Below are positions 33,685-41,632 of a DNA stretch of 64,000 bases, piece after piece (position 1 is the stretch's first letter; the number at the start of each line of letters is the position of its first letter). A program made the translations under genes and the position numbers. Location: NCBI RefSeq assembly GCF_024220175.1, contig NZ_CP098502.1:2108001-2172000 (forward strand), given 5' to 3'. This DNA comes from Paraconexibacter antarcticus. GTDB taxonomy: Bacteria; Actinomycetota; Thermoleophilia; Solirubrobacterales; Solirubrobacteraceae. The notes beneath the pieces were generated by a model. The model saw only the letters and a list, made by a program, of their open reading frames with translations. It was not told the DNA's origin and ran no database searches.

Positions 33685-34532
33685 GGCCCCTCCCGCAGGC
33701 GCGCGGCGAGGTGGGCGCGCAGGCCGGGCCCGAGCTCCGGGTCGTCGAGGGCAAGGTCCACGAAGGCACGCGCGTAGCTCGCCGGGGAGCCGACGTCGTG
33801 GCGCCGCTCGCCGGGGAGGAGGGGGACGGCGACGACGGTGCCGCCGTCCCGCAGGAGGGCGGCGATCGCGTCGGTGAGCTGGACCTCGCCGCCGGCCCCC
33901 GGGGCGGTCGCCCGCAGCGCGCCGAAGATCGCGGGGGAGAGGACGTAGCGCGCCGCGGCCGCCCAGCGGCTCGGGGCCGTCGCCGCGCCGGGCTTCTCGA
34001 CGAGCCCGCGCACGGGCAGCACCCCGTCGTCGCCGGGGTCCCCGACCGCGACGATCCCGTAGCGCGAGACGGCGTCCGGCTCGACCTGCTCGATGGCGAT
34101 CGCGGCGACGGCGCCGTGGGCCGCGAACGCCTCGGCCAGGCGGGTGACGACCGTCGCGCCGTGGCCGCCGCCCGCGCTGAGGACCGCGTCCCCGAGGGCC
34201 ACGACGAACGGGCCGGCGACGGCGCCCTCGGCGCACAGCACCGCGTCCCCGAGCCCTCGCTGCACCGGCTGGCGGACGGCAAGGAAGGACACGGGGTGCC
34301 CGGCGTGGGGGTCGTCGAAGTGATCGAGGATCGCGCCCTTCCCGCGGCGGGTGATGAAGCAGACGCGGGCGATGCCGCAGACTGCGAGCTCCTCGACCAC
34401 GTGGCCGACGACCGGCGCGCGGCCGACGGGCAGCAGCTCCTTCGGGAGCGCGCGGGTGAGCGGGGCCAGGCGCGTCCCCAGCCCGGCGACCGGGACGACG
34501 GCGTCCGTCACGAGCGATCGGGTCGCGGCCAT
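33681..34532 (-). CDS. UTP--sugar-1-phosphate uridylyltransferase (GalU-like)
   Basis: 283 residues from ATG 34532. Nucleotidyltransferase loop VVPVAGLGTRLAPLTRALPKELLPV (~residues 9-33), then VGHVVEELAVCGI, YGIVAV, LVEKPG and the late GEVQLTDAIAALL, all as in GalU. Donor UTP, acceptor probably glucose-1-phosphate or, given the downstream glucuronokinase-like kinase, glucuronate-1-phosphate. TACGTT (34544-34539) is 6 nt before the ATG, which supports this start rather than a longer upstream reading. TGA overlaps the kinase GTG start (GTGA). Confidence 0.87.
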   Translation of the reverse strand: MAATRSLVTDAVVPVAGLGTRLAPLTRALPKELLPVGRAPVVGHVVEELAVCGIARVCFITRRGKGAILDHFDDPHAGHPVSFLAVRQPVQRGLGDAVLCAEGAVAGPFVVALGDAVLSAGGGHGATVVTRLAEAFAAHGAVAAIAIEQVEPDAVSRYGIVAVGDPGDDGVLPVRGLVEKPGAATAPSRWAAAARYVLSPAIFGALRATAPGAGGEVQLTDAIAALLRDGGTVVAVPLLPGERRHDVGSPASYARAFVDLALDDPELGPGLRAHLAARLREGP

Positions 34533-34666
34533 CGGATCAACGTACCCGGCCCGCCCCCGGCGGCCACCCGCACTCACGACCTCTTCACGTCCGGTCGTTC
34601 ACCAAAGATGCACACCATCCGGCCATCGGCGGGGGAGACGTGGTTTCCTTCGCCGCCTGCCGCTGC

Positions 34667-34672
34667 TACCGT
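34667..34672 (+). promoter_or_regulatory. Candidate -10 box of the MarR gene
   Basis: TACCGT, immediately upstream (5 nt) of the palindrome TTGCGTACGCAA, so the transcript would start inside the palindrome. Confidence 0.45.
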
Positions 34673-34677
34673 GATCG

Positions 34678-34689
34678 TTGCGTACGCAA
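34678..34689. promoter_or_regulatory. Palindromic operator upstream of MarR
   Basis: Perfect 12-bp palindrome TTGCGTACGCAA at the predicted transcription start of the MarR gene and 15 bp upstream of its ATG. MarR dimers typically bind such sites over their own promoter, so autorepression is the simplest reading. Confidence 0.6.
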
Positions 34690-34704
34690 GGACCCGAAGA
34701 AGCC

Positions 34705-35217
34705 ATGTCGACCGTCGAACCGCCCCCGTCACCGTCCTCCGCCCCGCTCGACGAGCGGGAGCTGCGCGCCTGGCGCGGCCTGCTCCGGGCGCACGCGTCG
34801 ATGTGCAAGGCCCTCGACGCCGAGCTCGAGGCCGTCCACGGCCTGCCGCTCACGACGTACGAGGTCCTGATGTACATGCACGACGCGCCGGACCGCAAGA
34901 TGCGGATGTGCGACCTCGCGGACTGCATCCTCCTCAGCCGCTCGGGGCTGACGCGGCTCATCGACCGGCTGCAGCGCGACGGGCTCGTCGCCCGCCAGTC
35001 GTGCACGAGCGACGCGCGGGGCGCCTACGCGGTCCTCACCGAGGAGGGCGCCAAGACGCTCGAGGCCGCCCGCGCGACCCATCTTGCCGGCGTCCGCCGC
35101 CTCTTCCTCTCCCGCTTCACGCCCGCCGAGCAGGAGTTGCTCGGGGATGCGTGGGAGCGCGTGATGCCCGGGGCCTGCACGCCCGGCGCGTGCGCGGGCC
35201 CGCCGCCCGGCTGCTGA
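34705..35217 (+). CDS. MarR-family transcriptional regulator
   Basis: 170 residues from ATG 34705. Winged-helix MarR fold: LRAWRGLLRAHASMCKALD, LTTYEVLMYMHDAPDRKMRMCDLADCILLSRSGLTRLIDRLQRDGLVAR (recognition helix), then the wing CTSDARGAYAVLTEEGAKTLEAA. The C-terminus is a Cys/Gly/Pro-rich tail (CTPGACAGPPPGC) unusual for the family. The in-frame TTG at 34678 coincides with the first base of the palindrome and would add 9 residues if the transcript is leaderless. It probably represses itself; other targets are not visible. Only 6 bp separate its stop from the convergent DedA gene. Confidence 0.9.
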   Translation: MSTVEPPPSPSSAPLDERELRAWRGLLRAHASMCKALDAELEAVHGLPLTTYEVLMYMHDAPDRKMRMCDLADCILLSRSGLTRLIDRLQRDGLVARQSCTSDARGAYAVLTEEGAKTLEAARATHLAGVRRLFLSRFTPAEQELLGDAWERVMPGACTPGACAGPPPGC

Positions 35218-35223
35218 GCGGCG

Positions 35224-35904
35224 CTACTCGCCGTCGGGCTCGGTGACCGCCGCGGCCCGCGCCTTCTCGCGCGCCTCGGCCCGCGCCACCGCGTCGCCGA
35301 CGCGGTCCTCCGCGGCCTCCCGGCGACGGCGCAGCACGACGTAGAGCACGAGCCCGAACACGACCACCACGCCGACGCCGGCGTAGCCGACGGTCTTGAT
35401 GATCGACTCCGCCTTGTGCCCGCCCCAGTAGGCGAGCAGCCCGAACGACGCCGCCCAGAGGATGCCGCCGAGCGCGTTGTAGAACGTGAAGATCGGCCAG
35501 TTCATCCGGCTGATGCCGGCCATCCAGGCGGCGGTGATCCGCAGCCCGCTGACGAACCGGCCGAGGAAGACGGCCTTCGGCCCGTGGCGGTCGAAGAACG
35601 GCTCCCCGATCTCGATGACGCGCAGCCGGTGGCGGGGGAAGGGGCCCGGCGCGGTCAGCAGGCGGCGGCCGTAGTGACGCCCGATGAGAAAGCCGACGTT
35701 GTCGCCGAGGATGGCGGCGGCGGCCGCGCACGCGATCACGCCTTCGATCGGCAGCTTACCCTTGCTCGCGAGGATCCCGGCGGTGATGAGCGCCGTCTCC
35801 CCGGGGACCGGAATGCCCATCGTCTCCACCGCGATGAGCAGGAAGAGGACCGGGAGGCCGACCTTGGAGGCGACGTCGACGATGGCGGCGAGGGACCCGA
35901 TCAC
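35224..35904 (-). CDS. DedA-family membrane protein
   Basis: 226 residues, GTG start. Typical DedA/SNARE-associated fold: an N-terminal membrane segment, ETMGIPVPGETALITAGIL, GDNVGFLIGRHYGRRLL, FFDRHGPKAVFLGRFVSGLRITAAWMAGISRMNWPIF with the conserved Arg and Pro/Gly turns, and four or more transmembrane helices. The C-terminus is a highly charged cytoplasmic tail (RRRREAAEDRVGDAVARAEA). DedA proteins are linked to undecaprenyl-phosphate or phospholipid flipping and membrane-potential maintenance. It is divergent from tgt across 24 bp. Confidence 0.92.
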   Translation of the reverse strand: MIGSLAAIVDVASKVGLPVLFLLIAVETMGIPVPGETALITAGILASKGKLPIEGVIACAAAAAILGDNVGFLIGRHYGRRLLTAPGPFPRHRLRVIEIGEPFFDRHGPKAVFLGRFVSGLRITAAWMAGISRMNWPIFTFYNALGGILWAASFGLLAYWGGHKAESIIKTVGYAGVGVVVVFGLVLYVVLRRRREAAEDRVGDAVARAEAREKARAAAVTEPDGE

Positions 35905-35928
35905 CCCACGTATCTAGCATGCCGCGGG

Positions 35929-37164
35929 ATGACGCCGCTGAGGATCGACGCCCGCGACCCCGCCTCCCAGGCCCGCGCGGGGGTGCTGAGCACCGCCCAC
36001 GGCGAGGTCCGGACCCCCGCGTTCGTCCCCCTGGCGACGAAGGCGACCGTGAAGGGCCTGCTCCCGCAGGAGGTGAAGGACCTCGGGTACGACATGGTCC
36101 TGGGCAACACCTTCCACCTCTTCCTCGACCCCGGCGACGAACGGATCGCGGGCTTCGGCGGCCTGCACCGCTTCATGGGCTGGGACGGCCCGATCGTCAC
36201 CGACTCGGGCGGCTTCCAGGTCTTCTCGATGGGTCACGGCACGGTGGCGGACGAGATCAAGGGGCGCGCGCCCCAGGGCGCCGACCGCAACGGCAAGGTC
36301 CTCTCGATCGAGGAGGACGGCGTCACGTTCCGCTCCTACCTCGACGGCTCGCGGAAGTTCATGGGGCCCGAGACGTCGATGCAGATCCAGGCGAACCTCC
36401 ACTCGGACCTCGCGCTCGTCTTCGACGAGTGCACGCCGTTCAACGTCGACCGGGAGTACACCGCCCGCTCGACCGAGCGCACGCACCGCTGGCTCGAGCG
36501 CTGCCTGACCTGGCACGACGCGCACGGCCCGGAGGACCAGCTCGTCTACGCAATCGTCCAGGGCGGCGTCCACGAGGAGCTGCGGGTCGAGTCGACGGAG
36601 CACGTCGCCGCGTCGCGGGCGCCCGGGGTCGCGATCGGCGGCTCGCTCGGTGAGAACAAGCCGCAGATGTACGAGGTGGTCGGCTGGTCGACGGCCGCGC
36701 TCGACCGCGTCGCGCCGGGCAAGCCGCGCCACCTGCTCGGCATCGGGGACGTCGACGACCTCATCACCGGCGTCGGGCTCGGCATCGACACCTTCGACTG
36801 CGCGATGCCGACGCGCCTCGGCCGCCACGGCGTCGCCCTCATCGCGGCGCCGGAGAAGCGCTGGCGCGTCGACCTGACCGCCGGCCGCTTCAAGGACGAC
36901 GACGGCCCGATCATGGACGGCTGCCCGTGCCCGGCGTGCGCGGTCGGGCTGACGCGTGGCTACGTCCGCTACCTCGTCCACGCCCGCGAGCTCACCGGCA
37001 TGCGGCTGCTGACGATCCACAACCTCGCGTTCGTCTCCCGCCTCCTGGCCGACCTGCGCGGCGCGATCCACGCCGGGCGGCTTCCCGAGGTGCAGGCGGC
37101 GCTGCGGGCCGGAGCGGCGCCGGGGACGTTCGGGCTGCCGGCGGCAACCCGCGCGACGGCCTGA
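35929..37164 (+). CDS. tgt: tRNA-guanine(34) transglycosylase
   Basis: 411 residues, near the bacterial Tgt norm. Substrate loop VTDSGGFQVFS with Asp92 (base contact), second catalytic Asp in GIDTFDCAMPTRLGRHG, GIGDVDDLITGVGLGIDTFD, and the zinc site CPCPAC followed by a later His. It exchanges guanine-34 of tRNA Asp/Asn/His/Tyr for preQ1 (or queuine) en route to queuosine. No queC-queF, queA or queG gene is in the window, so preQ1 supply or queuine salvage must come from elsewhere. ATG 35929 is 8 nt after TAGCAT (35915-35920). Confidence 0.93.
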   Translation: MTPLRIDARDPASQARAGVLSTAHGEVRTPAFVPLATKATVKGLLPQEVKDLGYDMVLGNTFHLFLDPGDERIAGFGGLHRFMGWDGPIVTDSGGFQVFSMGHGTVADEIKGRAPQGADRNGKVLSIEEDGVTFRSYLDGSRKFMGPETSMQIQANLHSDLALVFDECTPFNVDREYTARSTERTHRWLERCLTWHDAHGPEDQLVYAIVQGGVHEELRVESTEHVAASRAPGVAIGGSLGENKPQMYEVVGWSTAALDRVAPGKPRHLLGIGDVDDLITGVGLGIDTFDCAMPTRLGRHGVALIAAPEKRWRVDLTAGRFKDDDGPIMDGCPCPACAVGLTRGYVRYLVHARELTGMRLLTIHNLAFVSRLLADLRGAIHAGRLPEVQAALRAGAAPGTFGLPAATRATA

Positions 37165-37278
37165 GGCGCGCGCTCCGCCCCGGTGGCGGCGTGTCCATAC
37201 GCACCGCCGAAGCGTCCTCCGCCGGGCCGAACCGGCCATCGCCTCAAGCCGTGCCGTCGCCCCGCCGATGGCCGAGGC

Positions 37279-37992
37279 ATGAAGACGAACGTTCTGACGG
37301 ACGCGCGCACCCCGTACATCGACGACCCGGCGCGCCTGTGGGCCCTGGCGGCGGCCGGCCTCCCGGCCGAGGCGCTCGAGCCGGCGCTCGACCGGCTGAC
37401 CCGGCTGGCCGCCACGCTCACCGGCTCGCCCACGGCGGCGCAGGCCGTGTTGCTCGGCATGCTGGACCAGCGGGAACCGTGCCTGGCCAGGCACGTGCGC
37501 GAGGTGGCGGTGCTCGCCCGGGACGTGGCGGTGCACCTCGGGCTGGAGGCGTCCGTCGTCGAGGACGTCATGCTCGCCGCGAATCTGCACGACGTCGGCA
37601 AGCTCGCCATCTCCGACGGCATCCTCGAGAAGGCGGGCCCTCTCGACGAGCAGGAGTGGGCGATGATGCGCCGCCACACCCTCTTCGGCGAGCGGATCGT
37701 CGGCGCCGCGCCCGCGCTGCGCCGGGTGGCGAAGCTCGTCCGCTCGAGCCACGAGCGCTGGGACGGAGCCGGCTATCCCGACGGGCTGGCTGGCGCGGCG
37801 ATCCCGCTGGGCTCGCGGATCATCCTCGCCTGCGACGCCTACGACGCCATCACCTCGGAGCGGCCCTACGCGGCCTCCCGGACCCCCCGCACGGCGGAGG
37901 CCGAGCTGCGCACGCATGCGGGCGGGCAGTTCGATCCCTCCGTGGCCGACGCCCTCATCGCCGTCCTCGAGTGCCGCCGGGAGCTCGCATGA
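37279..37992 (+). CDS. HD-GYP domain cyclic-di-GMP phosphodiesterase
   Basis: 237 residues. The metal-site HD is in NLHDVGKLAISDG, followed by ILEKAGPLDEQEWAMMRRHTLFGERIV, a conserved SHERWDGAGYPDGLAG (GYP motif) and IILACDAYDAITSERPYAASR. The N-terminal ~70 residues are an uncharacterised helical part. It would hydrolyse c-di-GMP to pGpG/GMP. ATG 37279 begins MKTNVLTDARTPYID; an alternative upstream start would add 32 residues of Pro/Arg-rich sequence. The stop overlaps the GGDEF gene start by 4 bases (ATGA), pairing the degrading and synthesising enzymes in one transcript. Confidence 0.9.
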   Translation: MKTNVLTDARTPYIDDPARLWALAAAGLPAEALEPALDRLTRLAATLTGSPTAAQAVLLGMLDQREPCLARHVREVAVLARDVAVHLGLEASVVEDVMLAANLHDVGKLAISDGILEKAGPLDEQEWAMMRRHTLFGERIVGAAPALRRVAKLVRSSHERWDGAGYPDGLAGAAIPLGSRIILACDAYDAITSERPYAASRTPRTAEAELRTHAGGQFDPSVADALIAVLECRRELA

Positions 37993-38882
37993 CGTCGGCG
38001 ACCCAGGTCCCGCCGCCCGCCACGGCCTTCCCGGCCGGTCCGGTGCTCGACTGCCTCGCCGACGGCATCATCGCGACGGACGCCGTCGAGCGGCTGATCG
38101 TCTACGCGAACGACGCCGCGTGCGAGATCACCGGCTACGCCCGCGAGGAGCTCCTGGGGCGCAGCCCCGGGCTCCTGCAGGGCCCCGCGACGGATACGGA
38201 GCTCGTGCGCCGGCTGCACGAGGACCTCGCCGCCGGACGGAGCTTCAACGGGCAGACGACGAACTACCGCAAGGACGGGACCCCGTTCACGATGGAGTGG
38301 TCCATCTCCACGCTGTTCGGTCCGGACGGCGATCCCGAGTTCCACGTCGCGGTCCAGCGGGACGCCACGCTCCCGGCCCGCCGGTTGCTGGACGCCGAGC
38401 GCACCGCCCACACCGACGCGCTCACGGGGCTGCCCAACCGCACGCACCTGGATCGCGTGATGGAGGGGGGCACGTGGTTCTCCACCCGGGCGCGCTCGGC
38501 CCTCGTCATCGATCTCGACCGCTTCAAGCAGATCAACGACACCCACGGCCACCTCGTCGGCGACGAGGTCCTGCGGCTGTTCTCGCGCCGGCTGACGGAG
38601 TGCCTGCGGAGCGAGGACCTCGTCGCCCGCTGGGGCGGTGAGGAGTTCTGCGTCATCATCCTCGGGGGCCACGAGCAGGCCGCCGTCGTCGCGCAGCACA
38701 TCGTCCGTGCGGTCGCCGCGCGTCCGTTCGCCACGTCCGCAGGTGAGCTCGTCGTGACGGCGTCCGTCGGCAGCGCCTCGGTCACCGAGGAGCGCACGAC
38801 GGTCAGCGAGCTCCTGCGGGCCGCCGACGGCGCCATGTACAACGCCAAGCGCCTCGGGCGGGGTCGCGCCGAGCACGCGTGA
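37989..38882 (+). CDS. PAS domain diguanylate cyclase (GGEEF)
   Basis: 297 residues. N-terminal PAS domain ~15-120 (LADGIIATDAVERLIVYANDAACEITGYAREELLGRSP), then a GGDEF domain: LTGLPNRTHLDRV, VIDLDRFKQINDTHGHLVGDEVL, RWGGEEF (active-site loop) and the allosteric RxxD (RSED) exactly five residues before GGEEF, giving product inhibition. It makes c-di-GMP. Translationally coupled (ATGA) to the HD-GYP phosphodiesterase, so synthesis and breakdown are controlled together; the PAS domain probably senses an input (redox, oxygen or a small ligand), though no heme or flavin residues can be claimed. Confidence 0.92.
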   Translation: MTSATQVPPPATAFPAGPVLDCLADGIIATDAVERLIVYANDAACEITGYAREELLGRSPGLLQGPATDTELVRRLHEDLAAGRSFNGQTTNYRKDGTPFTMEWSISTLFGPDGDPEFHVAVQRDATLPARRLLDAERTAHTDALTGLPNRTHLDRVMEGGTWFSTRARSALVIDLDRFKQINDTHGHLVGDEVLRLFSRRLTECLRSEDLVARWGGEEFCVIILGGHEQAAVVAQHIVRAVAARPFATSAGELVVTASVGSASVTEERTTVSELLRAADGAMYNAKRLGRGRAEHA

Positions 38883-38914
38883 CGGGCGGCCGGCGAGGCC
38901 GGCGCCCACACCGT

Positions 38915-40210
38915 TCAGCGCGTGTTCGCGCTCACGAACCGGTCGATCGAGTCGACGATGTTCGTGACGCGGTCGCCGGTGATCCGGCGGAGGCTCACGG
39001 CGCCCTGGTCGCTCGAGGTCGCGACGACGGCGGCGGCGCCGCCGGCCGCGAGCAGGACGAGCACGAGCAGCGTGCCGAGCGTCCGGCGCAGGCGGCCGCG
39101 CCGCCGGCGGGCGGCACGCAGCGCGGCGGCCTCGGCGGCGGCCTGGGCCTTGCGCTCCCGGCGTGAGAGCTTGCCGGGGGACGGCGGAGGCGCGGCCGGG
39201 ACGTGGGCGTCGGTGCGCGGGTGGCGCGGCGCGCGCGGCGGGCGCTGGGCGCCGGAGACCGCGGTGCGCTCGCCGGTGTGGGCCGCGGCGCCGGCCGCGC
39301 CCGCGAGGGCGGAGCCCGAGACGACACGCGTCGCCTCGGTGCCGGGCATGACGGCGCGCGTGCTCGCGGTCGGGTCCGCGACGCCCTGGGCTCCGTCGGC
39401 GATCGCGCGGGCCATCGCCTCGGCGCTCCCGAAGCGATCGGCGGCGTCGAGCGCGAGGGACCGGTCGACGGCGAGCGACAGCTCCTCCGGGATCTCCGGG
39501 TCGAGCTCGTGGAGGTACGCGGGCGCCTCGCGCTGCTGCTTGAGAGCGAGCTCGGTGAGCGACGCGGCCTCGTAGGGCAGGCGGCCCGACAGGAGCTGGT
39601 AGGTGACGACGCCGAGCGCGTACAGGTCGGCCTGCGGGCCGGCCTCCTCGCCGCGGGCCTGCTCGGGCGCGAGGTAGGAGGCGGTCCCGAGGACGGACCC
39701 GACCTGGGTGATCGACGACTCCTCGGCGTGGGTCGCCTTCGCGATGCCGAAGTCGGCGAGCTTCACGACGCCGTCGTCAGAGCGCAGGAGGTTGCCGGGC
39801 TTGACGTCGCGGTGCACGACGCCGTGGCGGTGCGCGTAGGCGAGGCCGGAGCAGGCCTGCAGGACGAGGTCGACGGCCTCGCGCACCGACAGGCGGCCCT
39901 CCTCGCGGAGGATCTCGGCGCCGGAGCGGCCGCGCACGACCTCCATGACGATGTAGTGGCGACCCGAGGCCTCGTCCAGTCCGAAATCGAACACCTGCAC
40001 GATGTTCGGGTGCACGAGACGCGCGGCGGCGAGCGCCTCGCGCCGGAAGCGGGAGACGAACTGGGGGTCGTCGGCGAGGTGCTCGGCGAGGAGCTTGACC
40101 GCGACGTACCGTTCCAGGCGGCGGTCCAGCGCGAGCTGCACGGTGGACATGCCACCGACGCCCAGGCGCTCGCCGAGCTCGTACCGGTCGACGATGAGGG
40201 AGCCGGCCAT
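38915..40210 (-). CDS. Membrane-anchored Ser/Thr protein kinase (PknB-like)
   Basis: 431 residues. Kinase domain ~1-270: glycine loop LGVGGMSTV, VAIK-type lysine in YVAVKLL, catalytic loop HRDVKPGN, DFGIAKA, and the APE-like SYLAPEQARG. A Pro/Ala-rich linker with RRERKAQAAAEAAALRAARRRRG and a single transmembrane helix (~380-403, TLGTLLVLVLLAAGGAAAVV) lead to a short (~28 residue) external tail, far shorter than PASTA-type PknB. A stress or cell-wall sensing kinase is plausible. It is the last gene of a three-gene minus-strand operon after a phosphoesterase and a lipoprotein. Confidence 0.92.
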   Translation of the reverse strand: MAGSLIVDRYELGERLGVGGMSTVQLALDRRLERYVAVKLLAEHLADDPQFVSRFRREALAAARLVHPNIVQVFDFGLDEASGRHYIVMEVVRGRSGAEILREEGRLSVREAVDLVLQACSGLAYAHRHGVVHRDVKPGNLLRSDDGVVKLADFGIAKATHAEESSITQVGSVLGTASYLAPEQARGEEAGPQADLYALGVVTYQLLSGRLPYEAASLTELALKQQREAPAYLHELDPEIPEELSLAVDRSLALDAADRFGSAEAMARAIADGAQGVADPTASTRAVMPGTEATRVVSGSALAGAAGAAAHTGERTAVSGAQRPPRAPRHPRTDAHVPAAPPPSPGKLSRRERKAQAAAEAAALRAARRRRGRLRRTLGTLLVLVLLAAGGAAAVVATSSDQGAVSLRRITGDRVTNIVDSIDRFVSANTR

Positions 40211-40250
40211 CAGAGGTGATACACCGGAACGTCCGTTCGGTCACGGCACG

Positions 40251-40814
40251 TCATGGCGTCGGTGTCGTGTCGGTCCCGGTCGGCGGCGTCACCCCGCCGG
40301 GGTCGGGCACGGGGGTGGCCGGCGTCGTGGCGGTGGTCCCGGCGGTCGGGCTCGCGCCGCCGCCCTGGCCCGGATCCGTCGTCGTGCCGGTCGTCGTCGT
40401 GTCGGAGGTTGTCGTGTCCGTCGCGGTGGTGTCGGTCGTCGTCGTGTCCGTCGTCGCCGTCTGGGACGGGACGGTCTCCGCCGTCGTGGCGATCGTCTGC
40501 TGCGTCGTCGTCCCCTGCGCGGCGCACTCCCTGTCCGCGCGCGACGACAGCTCGGAGATGCCGCTGAGCAGCCGGCTCTTCAGCCGCGCGTCGACGCTCG
40601 CCGGCAGGTCCTGGACGGCGCTCTGGGCCTGGGCGACGTACTTCCTCGCGACCCCGCAGTCGCCGGAGTCGACCGCCTGGCTGATCTGCGCCAGCGACGC
40701 CTTGATGGCGCCCGCGTCGCTCGCCGGGATGAGCTTCGAGCGGTCGCCGCAGCCGGCGAGAAGCGCGGCGCCGACGCCGAGCAGGAGCGCGCAGAAGTGG
40801 GGGAGAAGGCGCAT
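40251..40814 (-). CDS. Lipoprotein with Thr-rich C-terminal tail
   Basis: 187 residues with a lipobox: signal region then ALLAGC, the Cys being the lipidation site. The middle (~30-110) is a small helical region with DCGVARKYVAQAQSAVQDLPASVDARLKSRLL, and residues ~115-187 form a low-complexity Thr/Asp/Pro tail (TTDTTTTDTTATDTTTSD-type). The domain is not one I can name with confidence. The ATG is 2 nt after the upstream phosphoesterase stop (TGACGATG). Its tail may thread through the cell wall. The adjacent kinase gene suggests a sensing role; that is inference. Confidence 0.8.
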   Translation of the reverse strand: MRLLPHFCALLLGVGAALLAGCGDRSKLIPASDAGAIKASLAQISQAVDSGDCGVARKYVAQAQSAVQDLPASVDARLKSRLLSGISELSSRADRECAAQGTTTQQTIATTAETVPSQTATTDTTTTDTTATDTTTSDTTTTGTTTDPGQGGGASPTAGTTATTPATPVPDPGGVTPPTGTDTTPTP

Positions 40815-40816
40815 CG

Positions 40817-41548
40817 TCACTGACCGTACTGAAGGCGGTCGGCGAGCGAGTCGGGCAGGCCCGCGGCGCGGATCGCGGCCTGCGCGCCCGCGATGTCGTA
40901 GGCCGAGCGCCGCCAGGTCGCCTCCCACGTCGAGGTGTCCAGCGTGAGCCACGCCGCGCGCGGGTCGCCGTCGCGGGGCTGGCCGACGCTGCCGGGGTTC
41001 AGGAGCCATTCGCCCCCCGAGACGTCGGTGACGGTGCCGTGGTGACGGATCGCGCCGGTGGCCGGTTGCCCGCCGCGCCGGCCGAACGCCCCGGCGACGT
41101 GGGAGTGGCCGACGATGCAGACGCGCTGGGCGGCGCTGTTGAGGCAGAGGTCCGCGAGGGCGGCGGTGATGACGTACTCCCAGACGGGGTGTCGCGGGCT
41201 GCCGTGGTACAGCCCGACCGCGTCGCGCTCAGCGAGCGACTGCAGGGGCATGAGCGCCTGGACCGACGCCGCCGACAGCGTCCGGGCGGTCCACTCCGTC
41301 GACTCGCGGGCCCGCGGCGAGAAGTCCTCGATCGACAGCCGCCCCACCGCGGCGAGGTCGTGGTTGCCGCCGAGCAGCAGGTCGCAGCGCTCGACGGCGA
41401 GCGCGACGCAGGCGTCCGGGTCCCCGCCGTAGCCCACGACGTCCCCCAGGCACCAGACCTCGTCGACGCCGAGGGCGTCGGCTTCCGCGAGCACGGTGGA
41501 GAACGCCTGCACGTTCGCGTGGATGTCCGAGACGACGGCGGCGAGCAC
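40817..41548 (-). CDS. Metallophosphoesterase (calcineurin-like)
   Basis: 243 residues from GTG 41548. Binuclear-metal phosphoesterase motifs in order: SDIHAN (~8), LGDVVGYGGDP, GGNHDLAAVG (Asn/His), GHSHVAGAFG (the two late His metal ligands) and NPGSVGQPRDGDP near the end. This set is typical of YfcE/MJ0936-like single-domain phosphodiesterases. The natural substrate is not evident. TACCCT (41563-41558) sits 9 nt before the GTG, suggesting the operon start. Downstream are the lipoprotein and Ser/Thr kinase, so dephosphorylation or nucleotide turnover may be linked to that signalling. Confidence 0.87.
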   Translation of the reverse strand: MLAAVVSDIHANVQAFSTVLAEADALGVDEVWCLGDVVGYGGDPDACVALAVERCDLLLGGNHDLAAVGRLSIEDFSPRARESTEWTARTLSAASVQALMPLQSLAERDAVGLYHGSPRHPVWEYVITAALADLCLNSAAQRVCIVGHSHVAGAFGRRGGQPATGAIRHHGTVTDVSGGEWLLNPGSVGQPRDGDPRAAWLTLDTSTWEATWRRSAYDIAGAQAAIRAAGLPDSLADRLQYGQ

Positions 41549-41632
41549 GAGCCCTTCAGGGTACCCGGGGCGGGCCTCGTCCCACCGTCCAGCCCGCTTC
41601 AAGTTCTGGAGTGTGCTGACGAACACGGGACC

